From the NCBI RefSeq assembly GCF_001315015.1, contig NZ_CP012914.1, positions 2,941,727-3,005,726 of the forward strand: 64,000 nt of DNA. The letters run 5' to 3'. The stretch comes from Azospirillum brasilense (lineage in GTDB: Bacteria; Pseudomonadota; Alphaproteobacteria; Azospirillales; Azospirillaceae). Shown piece after piece: positions 8,687 to 17,420 of this stretch. Numbering within the stretch: position 1 is the first letter of the stretch; each line of letters starts with the position of its first letter. Position numbers and translations under genes: made by a program. The notes beneath the pieces were generated by a model. The model worked only from the letters and a program-made list of their open reading frames with translations, had not been told where the DNA came from and searched no databases.

Positions 8687-9050
8687 CGCGGCCACCGCGT
8701 CGGTGGCCGACTTCCGCGCCCTCGTGACAGCGCTGGTGCGGCACCCCGACACGCCCTTCGCGGCGTGGGGACGCGTGGAGGACGCCCTACACGAGTTCAT
8801 CCTCGACACCGCGCGTTACCGGGCGTTCTGCTCGGCCGCCGTGGGCCGCTTCATCGATCATGATCCCAGCGCCTTCGGCACGGACGCGTTCCGCGCGGCC
8901 TGGGCGAACAGCGTGGGCATCCTGGCCAAGGAGTTCGGCATCGCGCTGAACCCCGATTCCGATTCCGGGGAGGGTGACGCCAGCGGCGCGGCCATGTGCA
9001 TGGTCACCATGTCGGCGGCCATGTGCATGGTCACGCTCGCCGCGGCCTGA
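8604..9050 (+). CDS. DUF1399/glycine-rich-domain-like small protein with repeated AAMCMVT tail
   Basis: A 148-residue protein. The core, around residues 55-95 (VEDALHEFILDTARYRAFC, then VGRFIDHDP), matches from memory the DUF1399/GRDP-like family, whose HxFILdTxxYxxFC...GRFxxH pattern is conserved. After residue 125 comes an acidic linker and then SGAAMCMVTMSAAMCMVTLAAA, in which AAMCMVT occurs twice in tandem. The duplication is exact at DNA level (gcggccatgtgcatggtcac, at about 8987 and 9017). The start overlaps the LuxR gene by 83 bases, so the two are probably co-transcribed. Function is unknown. The Cys/Met tail could bind metal or be a modified peptide end; both are speculation. Confidence 0.55.
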   Translation: MEERSAFIEQYDLGFLTARLVKRGMPIDAATASVADFRALVTALVRHPDTPFAAWGRVEDALHEFILDTARYRAFCSAAVGRFIDHDPSAFGTDAFRAAWANSVGILAKEFGIALNPDSDSGEGDASGAAMCMVTMSAAMCMVTLAAA

Positions 9051-9113
9051 CCACACGTCCGGCCGCCGGTTTCCGGCGGCCGGGTCCCCCGCCCGAACCG
9101 GGCCGTTCCCGCC

Positions 9114-9575
9114 GTGCCCATTTCCGATAACCGACAGAAACTTCCGGTGCCTCGCTCCCTCCCCCTGGTGGCCTGTGCTCTCATCCTGTCCCTGGTTGCC
9201 ACACAGGCCTCCGGCGGCGTGATCGAGTGTTACCCGTGGCAAGTCCGTCCGACTGGGGTCAGCGATGGCCCGAAGTTGGAAGCCTATCGCCCCGGAAACG
9301 GTTGGGTGAGCGTCCGGCCGCGAGGGGTCGACGGACCGCGCCCTGATGGCTCCTGCTCCACCGAGCGTTTTCTCGCCGTCCTCGCCAAGACGAAAACAGT
9401 GTTGGCCATGGCCGAGGCGCGTCTGGTGGCGTTTTGCGCACCGCAGGACCTCGCCGATGGCGAGGTCGAGGCGACGGTGCTCTTCGACGGCGTCGACCTG
9501 CAGCGCATTCTGTCCGAAACGCAGTTGGCGCAACCGTTGGATGGGTCGGCAAAAGTCAATTGGTGCGAGCGCTGA
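9114..9575 (+). CDS. Small secreted protein, unknown function
   Basis: About 153 residues (GTG start, uncertain; GTG 9147 is an alternative). The N-terminal hydrophobic segment LVACALILSLVATQASGG is a good signal peptide, so the mature protein of about 115 residues is periplasmic. It has four cysteines (ECY, GSC, FCA, NWC), which may form two disulfide bonds. I recognise no family. It is 63 bases after the DUF1399-like gene in the same direction and may share its transcript. Confidence 0.5.
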   Translation: MPISDNRQKLPVPRSLPLVACALILSLVATQASGGVIECYPWQVRPTGVSDGPKLEAYRPGNGWVSVRPRGVDGPRPDGSCSTERFLAVLAKTKTVLAMAEARLVAFCAPQDLADGEVEATVLFDGVDLQRILSETQLAQPLDGSAKVNWCER

Positions 9576-9814
9576 GCCTGATGAACGCCCGAGCGGTAGC
9601 CGTCCCGGCCTCCCTTGATGCCACCATCCGGAACGGCGCACACCGGGTGATCCTGAGTTGATGTGGTGGACGGCCCTTCCACCTTTTTGAATCGGTGGCG
9701 TGATCGGGCGAAGCCCTCCATGCAGAGGGCGAGTCGTCGGGACATCTGGGGAACCCGCGGCCCACATCGGGGCGGCCGTCCTTCCCAAACGCGCCGGCAT
9801 GGCGCGGGATCGCC

Positions 9815-11002
9815 TCACGCGTGAGGGTCGGCCCGAGAGGATATGACTGATGGGGCCGCGCCTGTCCAGGCCTCGACCGCTGGAGCCGGCGCGGCCTTAT
9901 GCAGCCCTGCCTTGACAGCCCCCTCTCCGACTAGTCTGGCCAGAGCGCGTGTGGTGACCGGCTGCCCCGTTCGGCGCAGGTACGCGGCGGCCGCTTCCGC
10001 CTCCGCGCGGGTCGGCCGGTAGACGCCGTTGAACAGCAGGTAACGCACCGGATCGGCGTACGCGTGCGGGGCGTCGGTGAAATGCACCATGAGCGTGCCC
10101 TGCCACACGCCGGCCTCGGCGCAGGCCCCGACGAAGCGGTAGGGCCAGCCGACCATCAACCGCGCGGCAAGGTCGAGCAGGCGGGCCCGCGTGGCCGGCC
10201 CCATCGCCTCAAGCCCTGCCCCCTTGGCGGGACGCTCGGGCGACCGTGGATCGCCGCCCCACAGGTGGGCCACCATCGTCCGCAGGTCGTCGCCGCACCG
10301 CGGTCCGGCCAGGAGGCGCAGCACGTGGTGCAGAAGGTCGAAGTACCGGACGGAGTACATATGGTACTCGCCGAGTTGCGCCCAGCCCCGGCGCAGGATG
10401 GCCTCCTGCCGCCGCTGGAAGGGCAGCGCCTCGGACGGAGCGGGCACACAGGGGGTTTGCGCGAGGTCCGCGCCGCAACGGTGACAGGTGCGCGGATCGT
10501 CCGCCCGGATGACGACCACGGGAGCACCGCAGTCGCCGCATCGGTCGGCGAGGATGACCCCGTGCCGCGTGCAGACCGCCGTCAGGGCGAGGCGCCAGGA
10601 TCGCCGCAGGTAGGGGATGCCATCGGCCAAGCATGCCGGGCAGAACTGCTGTGCCGGCCGGTGCCAGATACCGCCGGCGATGTCGGAGCGCGTCACCCAT
10701 TTCGTGCCGCCTTTCCGCCCTTCCGTTGGCGCGTGCGACTCAAACAGTTGGCCAACGAACGCCTTCAGGGTCGTGGCAGCCGCCAGTTCGGGGTTGGTCA
10801 GCGTGCCGGCGGCCATGACATCGGTCACCGCCGCGCTGCCAAGATGGTCGATGTCGTGCGTCTGATGCAATTGGCCGGGCCATGCCGCATGCATGAAAGT
10901 GATTGGCTGCATGCCGTGGGCCACCGCTGTGCGCGCGATCCAGGAGGACAGCAATTCGTCCTCCAGCGGCTTCGGCCGGCACGGCCACGGACGACCGCTC
11001 AT
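9815..11002 (-). CDS. tniQ: TniQ/TnsD-type target-selection protein
   Basis: A 395-residue TniQ-family protein. The N-terminal region has LEDELLSSWIARTAVAHGM. This is followed by QQFCPACLADGIPYLRRSWRLA and two zinc-finger pairs (CGDCGAP, then CHRCGAD at about residues 170-195). TniQ/TnsD proteins link the target DNA to the AAA+ regulator and, with its C-terminal domain, can read a site sequence. The length fits a TniQ with an extra DNA-binding C-terminal part rather than the short CAST type. It is the last gene of the minus-strand transposition operon; its ATG overlaps the tniB stop by 4 bases. Confidence 0.9.
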   Translation of the reverse strand: MSGRPWPCRPKPLEDELLSSWIARTAVAHGMQPITFMHAAWPGQLHQTHDIDHLGSAAVTDVMAAGTLTNPELAAATTLKAFVGQLFESHAPTEGRKGGTKWVTRSDIAGGIWHRPAQQFCPACLADGIPYLRRSWRLALTAVCTRHGVILADRCGDCGAPVVVIRADDPRTCHRCGADLAQTPCVPAPSEALPFQRRQEAILRRGWAQLGEYHMYSVRYFDLLHHVLRLLAGPRCGDDLRTMVAHLWGGDPRSPERPAKGAGLEAMGPATRARLLDLAARLMVGWPYRFVGACAEAGVWQGTLMVHFTDAPHAYADPVRYLLFNGVYRPTRAEAEAAAAYLRRTGQPVTTRALARLVGEGAVKAGLHKAAPAPAVEAWTGAAPSVISSRADPHA

Positions 11003-11910
11003 GGCAGCCCCGGCAACTCAACGTCGATCTTGCGCTGCGACGGCGGCTGGTAGCGGATCCGCTCCAGGGTCTTCAGCGTGATCCGCTCCTCGCCGGTTTC
11101 GATCGCGAGGACGGCGGCGCGGCTGATGATCTTGAAGAACTCGCCGATCGCCCCTTCTCCGCGACGCAGGATGTCGCGGGCAAGTGCGTCGTCGTCCCCC
11201 AAGTACGAGGCCTCGCGCAACGGCATCAGGGCCTCGAAGGACGCCAGAAGTTCACGGAAGGCGTCGCCGTCGCGCCAGGGGCGAAGCTGGAAGACCTCGA
11301 AGCGGTTCAGCAGCTGGGCGTCGTGCTGCGCCGTGGTGCGCGCTCCCTGGGTGCCGGCGAAGACCAGGCTGATGCGCAGCGGCGCCTCGTTGCCCAGCGC
11401 CCGGAAGAACGCTAAGACGCCATCCCGCTCGTTGGGTCCGGCCTGGTTCAGGTTGTGCAGCTCGTCCACCAGGAGGACCCGCGTGCCGACCGCTTCCAAG
11501 ATGGTGAGGACGGCGCGGCGCAGTTCGCGCCGGATCGCGCCCGGCGCGTAGGGGCAGCCGAGGCGGTCGAGGATCGTCTGGTAGACGATACCCAGGGTCG
11601 GATGCTCCGGCATGTCGATCTTCACGACGGGGATCAGCGCCGTGTCGTGTTCGGGCCGGGGCAACGGCGGGTGGTCGGCTTCGAAGCGCTCGAGCAACGT
11701 CGACTTCCCGTTGTTGGTCGGGGCCTCGATCAGGACGTTTTCCGGACGCTGCTGCTTCGGGGCCTCCAACAGCAGACGCATGGCCGCGTAAGGCTCGCGC
11801 GCCGAGGCGTAGGGAATCCACATTTTGGTGCGTGCACGCTGGATGCGCTCAGCCTTCGGCAGGGCAAGCAGGGGAACCGTCGACGGGTGCAGGTGATCGT
11901 AGGCCATCAT
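10999..11910 (-). CDS. tniB: TniB/TnsC-type AAA+ transposition regulator
   Basis: A 303-residue AAA+ ATPase. Walker A is EAPTNNGKSTLL at about residue 63, Walker B is VLLVDELHNL at about 145, and sensor 1 is SLVFAGTQGA at about 185. This is the TniB/TnsC group that polymerises on target DNA and activates the transposase. The TNNGKS form of Walker A is usual for TniB. ATG 11910 overlaps the tniA stop by 4 bases, which suggests coupled translation at a fixed ratio. Confidence 0.93.
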   Translation of the reverse strand: MMAYDHLHPSTVPLLALPKAERIQRARTKMWIPYASAREPYAAMRLLLEAPKQQRPENVLIEAPTNNGKSTLLERFEADHPPLPRPEHDTALIPVVKIDMPEHPTLGIVYQTILDRLGCPYAPGAIRRELRRAVLTILEAVGTRVLLVDELHNLNQAGPNERDGVLAFFRALGNEAPLRISLVFAGTQGARTTAQHDAQLLNRFEVFQLRPWRDGDAFRELLASFEALMPLREASYLGDDDALARDILRRGEGAIGEFFKIISRAAVLAIETGEERITLKTLERIRYQPPSQRKIDVELPGLP

Positions 11911-13814
11911 GACCAGCCCTCCAGGTCGGCGACCGGCCGGACGCGCCGGGCGGGCGGTGCCGCCGGCTCGGCCGGCTTGGACGGGGCGTCGGGGGTGGCC
12001 GGGGCGGAGGGCGTCACTGTCGGACGTTCCGGCGTGTGGGCCTTCGCATCCTCTCGGCGGCGCTCCTGCCGGCGCCGGGCGGCCGCCGACTTCCGCGCGG
12101 CCTCGGCGTCGATGTGGCGGCAGCGCTCAATGGCCCGGTAGATCGCGTTCTCGTCGTCGGCGTCCTGCCCCAGCCGTTTCAGTTCGGCGACCGCTTGCTC
12201 GACTTCCCACAGAGCGACCGGCGGCCGATGCCGGTCCCGCTGCGGAACGTCGTAGTATTCCTGCGTCTCCGGATTGTAAAAGTAGACCACGCTCACGTTG
12301 CGGGGATCATACCGCACTACGTACTTGCGCCCGTCCCTCCGACTGGCGAACAGCCGCAGCAGGTCGCTTTGGTAAGTCAGCCGGTTCAGCCGGATGCCGT
12401 AGCTCTGGACCGTACGGTACTCCACCGGCAGGAAGTCCTTGAGCAGCCGCCCAGGGTCCGCCGGCATCCGGGGAAGACCTCGGCCAGGTAGCCGATCGCT
12501 GCCGAGAAAGCTATGCTCGTACGCCTTCAACGGGGTGGTCCCGATCGCCGAGTGCTTGTCTCGGTGATAGCGATCGACGATCCTCACAGCAATCCGCTCT
12601 TCCGCCTCCTCCAAGGTCAGCGCCGCACCGGCGCGCCCATCGTAGTCCTTACCCCGCTCAGCCACGCTGCTGAAGGTGTAGCCGGGAATGAGGCGGACAT
12701 CCGCCATCATCGTGCCGACCAGACGCTCGATACGACCGCCGAAATAGGGCTGGCCAAGTGGACGGAACTCACCGCGGATGCGCCACTGCCGACAGCCGAG
12801 CTGCAGGCCGCGGCTATCGAACTCGGTGGCGTTGTCAGTGAGAATGGCCTCGTCGATGCCCCACACCGGGTACGGCGACTCGAGTTTGTGGCGGCGGCAG
12901 AACTCGGTCTTGTCCAGAATGCCGTGGGTCAGCGCCATGGCCACCGACAGGGTCGACGGGCGGTGGATCGACAGGTAGAAGCCCTTGACCACCCGGCTGT
13001 ACTCGTCGATGGCCAGCGTCAGGACCGGGCGGGTGACCGCATCGCCGTCCTCGGGGCTGACGACGAAGAAGTCCGCCACCGTGTGGTCGATCTGAATGCG
13101 TTGCAGCGGCCACCGCGCCGGGTCGTGCGTCCCGTAGGTCTGATGGTGTCGGCGCTCGGCCGCCATGCCGCCGTAACGCGCCCGGTCGACCTCCTTCGGG
13201 TCGAGTTCCCGGATCCGCTCGCGGATCGTGTTCGGCGCCACGGCGCCGAGGTTGGCGCGGCGAAGGCGCCGCTGGGCTTCAACGATGACGTCGACCGGCC
13301 GCGCGCCCGGGGTCGGCACGTAGACCTCCTCGATTACCGCCGTGATGACCTGCTCCGCTGCGGGGGCAATGCGCTTGCACCGGCGCCGTTTGCGGTAAGC
13401 GTGCGGAATGAGGCAGGTGAGGGACCCCTCGGACTCGTACCGGTGCATCAGCCCGTACAGCGTCGAGACGCTGAGATCGAGGCGGTCGGCCGCCGCGCGA
13501 ACGTCCTGCTTGGACCGCCGCCGCAGCGCCAGCAGGGCGTCGATCTCGTCCTGCCGCCGGCGCCCGACCTCCAGCTGCGGCTCAGTGAACTCCGCCAGAT
13601 CGGGGATCGCCCGCCGCTGTGCCGCGGCCGCCCCCCGCCACGGCGCTAGGACGGCCGTCGGACGCACCCGCCGCTCGCCGGTGACCGTGTCCTCCACCAG
13701 GACGCTGTCCAGGGAGACGACCGAGACGACAACCCCGATCCGCCCACCGAGGTCGACCTCTGTGCCAGGCTCGAGCCGGAAGGTGAGCGGGGCCGGCAGA
13801 TCGTCCCCGGTCAT
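11907..13814 (-). CDS. tniA: TniA/TnsB-type DDE transposase
   Basis: A 635-residue transposase. N-terminal helix-turn-helix segments (about 75-200) precede a retroviral-integrase fold (about 215-390). The catalytic triad is IDHT (Asp near 240), ILTDNATEF (second Asp near 313) and FGGRIERLVG (Glu near 349), with the second and third spaced about 35 apart. A Mu-C-type beta-barrel (SDLLRLFASRRDGRKYVVRYDPRNV) follows, then a charged, Pro-rich tail that usually contacts TniB. It cuts the 3' ends and joins them to target. It is coupled to TnsA upstream and TniB downstream by 4-base overlaps. All key residues are present, so it should be active. Confidence 0.93.
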   Translation of the reverse strand: MTGDDLPAPLTFRLEPGTEVDLGGRIGVVVSVVSLDSVLVEDTVTGERRVRPTAVLAPWRGAAAAQRRAIPDLAEFTEPQLEVGRRRQDEIDALLALRRRSKQDVRAAADRLDLSVSTLYGLMHRYESEGSLTCLIPHAYRKRRRCKRIAPAAEQVITAVIEEVYVPTPGARPVDVIVEAQRRLRRANLGAVAPNTIRERIRELDPKEVDRARYGGMAAERRHHQTYGTHDPARWPLQRIQIDHTVADFFVVSPEDGDAVTRPVLTLAIDEYSRVVKGFYLSIHRPSTLSVAMALTHGILDKTEFCRRHKLESPYPVWGIDEAILTDNATEFDSRGLQLGCRQWRIRGEFRPLGQPYFGGRIERLVGTMMADVRLIPGYTFSSVAERGKDYDGRAGAALTLEEAEERIAVRIVDRYHRDKHSAIGTTPLKAYEHSFLGSDRLPGRGLPRMPADPGRLLKDFLPVEYRTVQSYGIRLNRLTYQSDLLRLFASRRDGRKYVVRYDPRNVSVVYFYNPETQEYYDVPQRDRHRPPVALWEVEQAVAELKRLGQDADDENAIYRAIERCRHIDAEAARKSAAARRRQERRREDAKAHTPERPTVTPSAPATPDAPSKPAEPAAPPARRVRPVADLEGWS

Positions 13815-14443
13815 GGCGCCGCCTCCACGACCAGGTCCATGCCGATCGGCGCGCGCGGGTCGGCGCGGAGCGTGCGGTTAGCCAGCATCGGCCAGAACGC
13901 CGTGTAGAAGCCCACGCGGTCGGCGCGGTCGGGACAGAGCGTGCGCACGAGGTCGAGCACCGTGCGCGGTCCGCCCGCCAGGGCGGCCAGGATTGTCCCG
14001 GCAAGGGCGGGATCGGGTGTGACGTCCCGGTATGCCGCGAGGAAGCGGGCGTTCTCGAACCGCACGGTGCGGATGGTGAGTTCGGTGACGATGCGGAACC
14101 GCATGCCGTTGGCCTGCGCCCAAGCGCGCGCTTGGCAGTACTTGTCGCGATCGTTGGGCCACCGCTTGCGGAACTGGTCCCGGTACTTGACCTCGTAGAT
14201 GACGACGCGGTCACGGTAGGTGACCTTGAAGTCGGGGGTGTAGCGGCGCGGCTTGCCGTCCGGGCCGGCCAAGGTCAAGGTGACAGGCTGTTCCAGGATC
14301 TCCAGGACATCGTCGCGGGCGCCGAGCAGCGTCAGAAAGTCGCGCTCCAGCCCCGATTCGAAGCGGACGTCGCCGCTGCCGTCGGGCAGCACGTGGCGTC
14401 CCGTGAAGCTGCGTGTGTTGGGCTTTATGATCCGCCGCCGCAT
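13811..14443 (-). CDS. tnsA: TnsA-like endonuclease
   Basis: A 210-residue protein with the TnsA nuclease core. RFESGLERDFLTLL carries the first acidic residue (near 32), RRYTPDFKV the Asp (near 71) and VVIYEVKYRDQ the E-x-K (near 85). A winged-helix C-terminal domain follows (PALAGTILAALAGGPRTVLD). TnsA cuts the 5' strands of the element, giving cut-and-paste movement rather than cointegrates. It is the first gene of the operon tnsA-tniA-tniB-tniQ and its stop overlaps the tniA start. It corresponds to tniC of Tn6022-type elements. Confidence 0.85.
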   Translation of the reverse strand: MRRRIIKPNTRSFTGRHVLPDGSGDVRFESGLERDFLTLLGARDDVLEILEQPVTLTLAGPDGKPRRYTPDFKVTYRDRVVIYEVKYRDQFRKRWPNDRDKYCQARAWAQANGMRFRIVTELTIRTVRFENARFLAAYRDVTPDPALAGTILAALAGGPRTVLDLVRTLCPDRADRVGFYTAFWPMLANRTLRADPRAPIGMDLVVEAAP

Positions 14444-14855
14444 CCTTCACCCTCCGATCGTATCTTGGTAAGCAATCTACCGCATTGCGAATCGCCCCGC
14501 ACATGCATAGAAGGATTTTACTAGACTTATCGATAGCCTATTGCGAGAGCGCTTTACGCTTATTCGATTCCCATTCACGGGAGCCTTAACATGCTCCCGA
14601 TTCGCGGTCACAATGCTCATCGATGCGGTAAACTGATTCTATGTTTGCAGTTTGTCAGGGCTGTTCGGCAATCGAAACGTTAGAAAACATCCTTGATGGA
14701 GCAACTACGCGACACCAAGGGAATCAACGAACAATACGGAAGCGAAACACAAAGTTTTTGGCATTTGCATGCCTCTTCTTCAATACCTGAATACAATCAA
14801 TTGCAGTGAGCCTGCAAAAGCGTCAGCCTGTTCTCTTCACAGAGGCGAAGGGGCG
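14444..14855. promoter_or_regulatory. AT-rich divergent promoter region inside the transposon
   Basis: This gap separates the divergent tnsA operon and the TnsE-like gene. It is visibly AT-richer than the genes around it. A perfect 6-base hairpin (GGGAGC at 14579-14584, GCTCCC at 14593-14598) lies in the middle. A GAAGGGG ribosome site before ATG 14856 decides that start. I see no gene or clear TnsB-type repeat in it. Confidence 0.4.
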
Positions 14856-16685
14856 ATGATGAGCCACGACTCGGAGCGCGCTGACGACGGCTTGAACGAT
14901 CTCTTTTTTCAGACATTCCCGTCTGGCGGCCCTTGGCAGCTTCGCTGGATCAACGGCCCCCAGCGCAACGGCACCGACCCTTTCGACCCACTGGTGGAGT
15001 GCCTGTTTGTCGGCGTCAGTGGAAATTACAGCCCGCCCCGCAGGGCCCAAGCCGCCGCAGGATGGCTGCCTCTCTTGATCATCGGCAGCTTTTGGTACAA
15101 TGGACAAATGATTTCGAAAGATCACACCGGTTTCAAAACGTACGAAGTCGCAGTGACGATCGACGGCTCCAGTGTTCATGAATTCAACGGCTACGAGGGA
15201 GTTTTACCCAATAAGAAGAGGCCGTACATAATTCCAGAAGATGTTTATCGCCTGTACAGCGATGATGTGCGGTTTGTCGGAGTAAAGGTCGGCCGCGACC
15301 CGTTCGCGGTGATCGTCCCAACCATGACGCTTGCCCAATTTTATATCGGGTCGTCAACGGCCCTTGCCCAAGCGCTCTTGAACGGTGCGTTTCTCCGCGC
15401 CCCCGAAACATTGTGCGATCTCACACGCACACGGACTGAAGCTCCACGTGTGTTCCGCCTCGCGCCACGTCCCGGATTCACCGAAAACGACTATCCACTC
15501 CTCGCCCGGTTTTTCGCAGCAAAAGAAGGGTCACCCGAACGCGATGCATACAACCTACCCTTTGCAGAGGTTCTGACGGCGACGGCGGCGCGCCGCCGCC
15601 CTTCTCTCCGAGCAGCTTTTCCGTTCCATGGCACAACGACACTGACCGGAGAAGGCTACAAATTCGAGAGCTATCTTGCCGATGGAACGAAGGTCGAACG
15701 CATTCTCATGCTTCGCCTGGAACACTGCACTGGTCCACTCCCCTTCGACGAATTGATCGTTGAAGAAGAAGTCACCATGGCCCCAGAGGAGTTTGATGAA
15801 CAGGGACGTCCATATGTGCATGCGATTGCGGGGCACGTTGGCCCGCGGCAGGTGGTGAATGAACGCCACCCCAACCGACATCTACCCCCGGTAGAAATCA
15901 ACCTTCCACTGGCACGGCCACGTTTCCAGGCTCTGGAGACCCTACCGGTGCGGATAGAGACGGTCGAACGCCCGGCAAAGACCGCCCCGGCCGTCCATGT
16001 CCCCGGCGACGCTCTGGCGCCGGACGAGGTCGCAACCGGGCCATTATCGTCCGACAAGGGCAATACCCGCAGGGCCCGTGTCAATACCACGGTGGATCAG
16101 GTGGCTCCCCAAATACAGCCTGAAGTTGAATTATTTTGTGAGATGCTGGCGAAATTGGCACGCAAACCTGGTGTGGCTAACTTGTCCAGTGTGGTGCTTC
16201 CAGGCGACGAGCGGACTGCCTGCGGCTTCACTTTTGGTTGCGTTCCGTCCCATCCGAATGGCGGATGGTGGCACAAGATCGCTGACAAAGTGACACGCAT
16301 GCTCCTCGCCGCCGAGTTCACGGTGAACGGGCAATGGATCACCGTGATCGGCGTGGAGCCACGTCCTGATCATGCCAAGGACTGGCAAGGGTTGATGCTC
16401 GTGGCTTATCGTGATCACGATCGCGTTTCTGATGAAGACTTTGGCAAAGTCGTCGAGTTGATCCGTCGTCGCCGTGATTTGTGGGGCAAGCGAACACAGA
16501 CCAGCAAAAGCCGTGAAAAAATGCCGAAGCACCTGCTCTTTGCTAAAGTCACGAACACAGATGCCACGGCGGAAGAACTCGCCGTTGCCGTTCTGGCGAA
16601 GACCGGATTGCTGAAACCGAACCATAATCCCATAGACGACGAAGAAGAAAGCCTCGACCAAGAGGCTGTTTCAAGTTGCCGCTGA
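14856..16685 (+). CDS. TnsE-like transposition/targeting protein (609 residues)
   Basis: Starts at ATG 14856 after GAAGGGG; a longer reading from 14769 is unlikely. I compared its plan with Tn7 TnsE from memory. The shared pieces in order are a mid-protein FAVIVPTMTLAQFYIGSSTA segment (TnsE: IPQLELARSLFLINSYF), then RVFRLAPRPGFTENDYPLLAR, then KVERILMLRLEHC. After an Arg-rich linker comes a C-terminal unit with VELFCEMLAKLARK and FTVNGQWITVIGVEPRPDH. The tail MPKHLLFAKVTNTDATAEEL is not obvious in TnsE. TnsE directs Tn7 to replicating DNA. The similarity is architectural and weak, so this could be a new target selector. Its 3' end overlaps the opposing gene by 137 bases. Confidence 0.5.
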   Translation: MMSHDSERADDGLNDLFFQTFPSGGPWQLRWINGPQRNGTDPFDPLVECLFVGVSGNYSPPRRAQAAAGWLPLLIIGSFWYNGQMISKDHTGFKTYEVAVTIDGSSVHEFNGYEGVLPNKKRPYIIPEDVYRLYSDDVRFVGVKVGRDPFAVIVPTMTLAQFYIGSSTALAQALLNGAFLRAPETLCDLTRTRTEAPRVFRLAPRPGFTENDYPLLARFFAAKEGSPERDAYNLPFAEVLTATAARRRPSLRAAFPFHGTTTLTGEGYKFESYLADGTKVERILMLRLEHCTGPLPFDELIVEEEVTMAPEEFDEQGRPYVHAIAGHVGPRQVVNERHPNRHLPPVEINLPLARPRFQALETLPVRIETVERPAKTAPAVHVPGDALAPDEVATGPLSSDKGNTRRARVNTTVDQVAPQIQPEVELFCEMLAKLARKPGVANLSSVVLPGDERTACGFTFGCVPSHPNGGWWHKIADKVTRMLLAAEFTVNGQWITVIGVEPRPDHAKDWQGLMLVAYRDHDRVSDEDFGKVVELIRRRRDLWGKRTQTSKSREKMPKHLLFAKVTNTDATAEELAVAVLAKTGLLKPNHNPIDDEEESLDQEAVSSCR

Positions 16686-17211
16686 GGCTGCCTCGTGAAA
16701 CCAGCCACATAATCGCTGCTTCCGCAGTCGCTGCGTCAATGCCGAGACGCACCGCTCGCGCGATCAGGATCCCGAGCGATACCGGCTCACCCGACAGACA
16801 CTCCAGACAGATCGCCCGTTCCACCGCACGCGTCGGGGGCTTTCCGCGGAATGTCAACAGGCGGGTCAAATTGGCTCGCAGGACCGGAGGGACCGCAGAC
16901 TCCGTCATTAGGAAATACGGTTTTCCCAGCGCGAAGGCCTCCTGACGGGTTTGCCGAGTGGCATCGCGAATGGTGGCCCATCGCGAGCGGACGGGGCGCC
17001 ATTCCAACAGGTCGAGCAGATATTCCTGGTCGCGGGAGTGGCCGCGCTCGATCAATCGGATGCGGATGAGGCATGGATCCGGCGACGGACACCGCTCCCA
17101 CTCGTACAACCACAACTTGAACGCCAGAACCAAGGCTAGATCGGAGCCGATCGGACCGAGTTGGCGGGACAGAATCGCCGGATCGGGAAGTCGGCTGTTC
17201 CAAGGGATCAT
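16549..17211 (-). CDS. Second TnsA-like protein, nuclease residues not evident
   Basis: A 220-residue protein from ATG 17211, preceded by GGGAG; the reading can extend to GTG 17268. Its second half follows the C-terminal part of the TnsA at 13811-14443. FLMTESAVPPVLRANLTRLL matches FRIVTELTIRTVRFENARFL, and the winged-helix stretch ILIARAVRLGIDAATAEAAI matches its counterpart. SGNLKQPLG aligns with RADPRAPIG. In the first half an Asp-containing strand (EYLLDLLEW) is in place, but the E-x-K of the nuclease is not visible. It may be a catalytically dead or partner TnsA. It is coupled to the 70-codon reading frame before it by ATGA. Confidence 0.5.
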   Translation of the reverse strand: MIPWNSRLPDPAILSRQLGPIGSDLALVLAFKLWLYEWERCPSPDPCLIRIRLIERGHSRDQEYLLDLLEWRPVRSRWATIRDATRQTRQEAFALGKPYFLMTESAVPPVLRANLTRLLTFRGKPPTRAVERAICLECLSGEPVSLGILIARAVRLGIDAATAEAAIMWLVSRGSLSGNLKQPLGRGFLLRRLWDYGSVSAIRSSPERQRRVLPPWHLCS

Positions 17212-17420
17212 TTCACGACTCCCAGCGTGATCATCAGCGCGACGATGAAATGCACCCGTTCGGCACACTCGTGAGTGTCGCCTACCGAGAACACGGGCTC
17301 TCGGGGTTTAGGCGGTGAGCGAACAAACCAGCTAGAAAGCAGTTCGGCGATAAGCTGAAGATACGAATTCAGTCCGGAAGTTTGCTGCTTTGGTCTGATG
17401 CTTAGTTGAATGAGAATCAT
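17208..17420 (-). CDS. Possible small protein at the transposon end
   Basis: A 70-residue reading frame whose stop overlaps the start of the second TnsA-like gene (ATGA), which is the main argument for it being real. The sequence (LNSYLQLIAELLSSWFVRSP) has an amphipathic helix but no known domain. Its ATG lies only about 45 bases from the transposon end and inside the terminal repeats, so a promoter would have to overlap the end or lie in comM. A shorter start or no gene at all is possible. Confidence 0.3.
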   Translation of the reverse strand: MILIQLSIRPKQQTSGLNSYLQLIAELLSSWFVRSPPKPREPVFSVGDTHECAERVHFIVALMITLGVVK

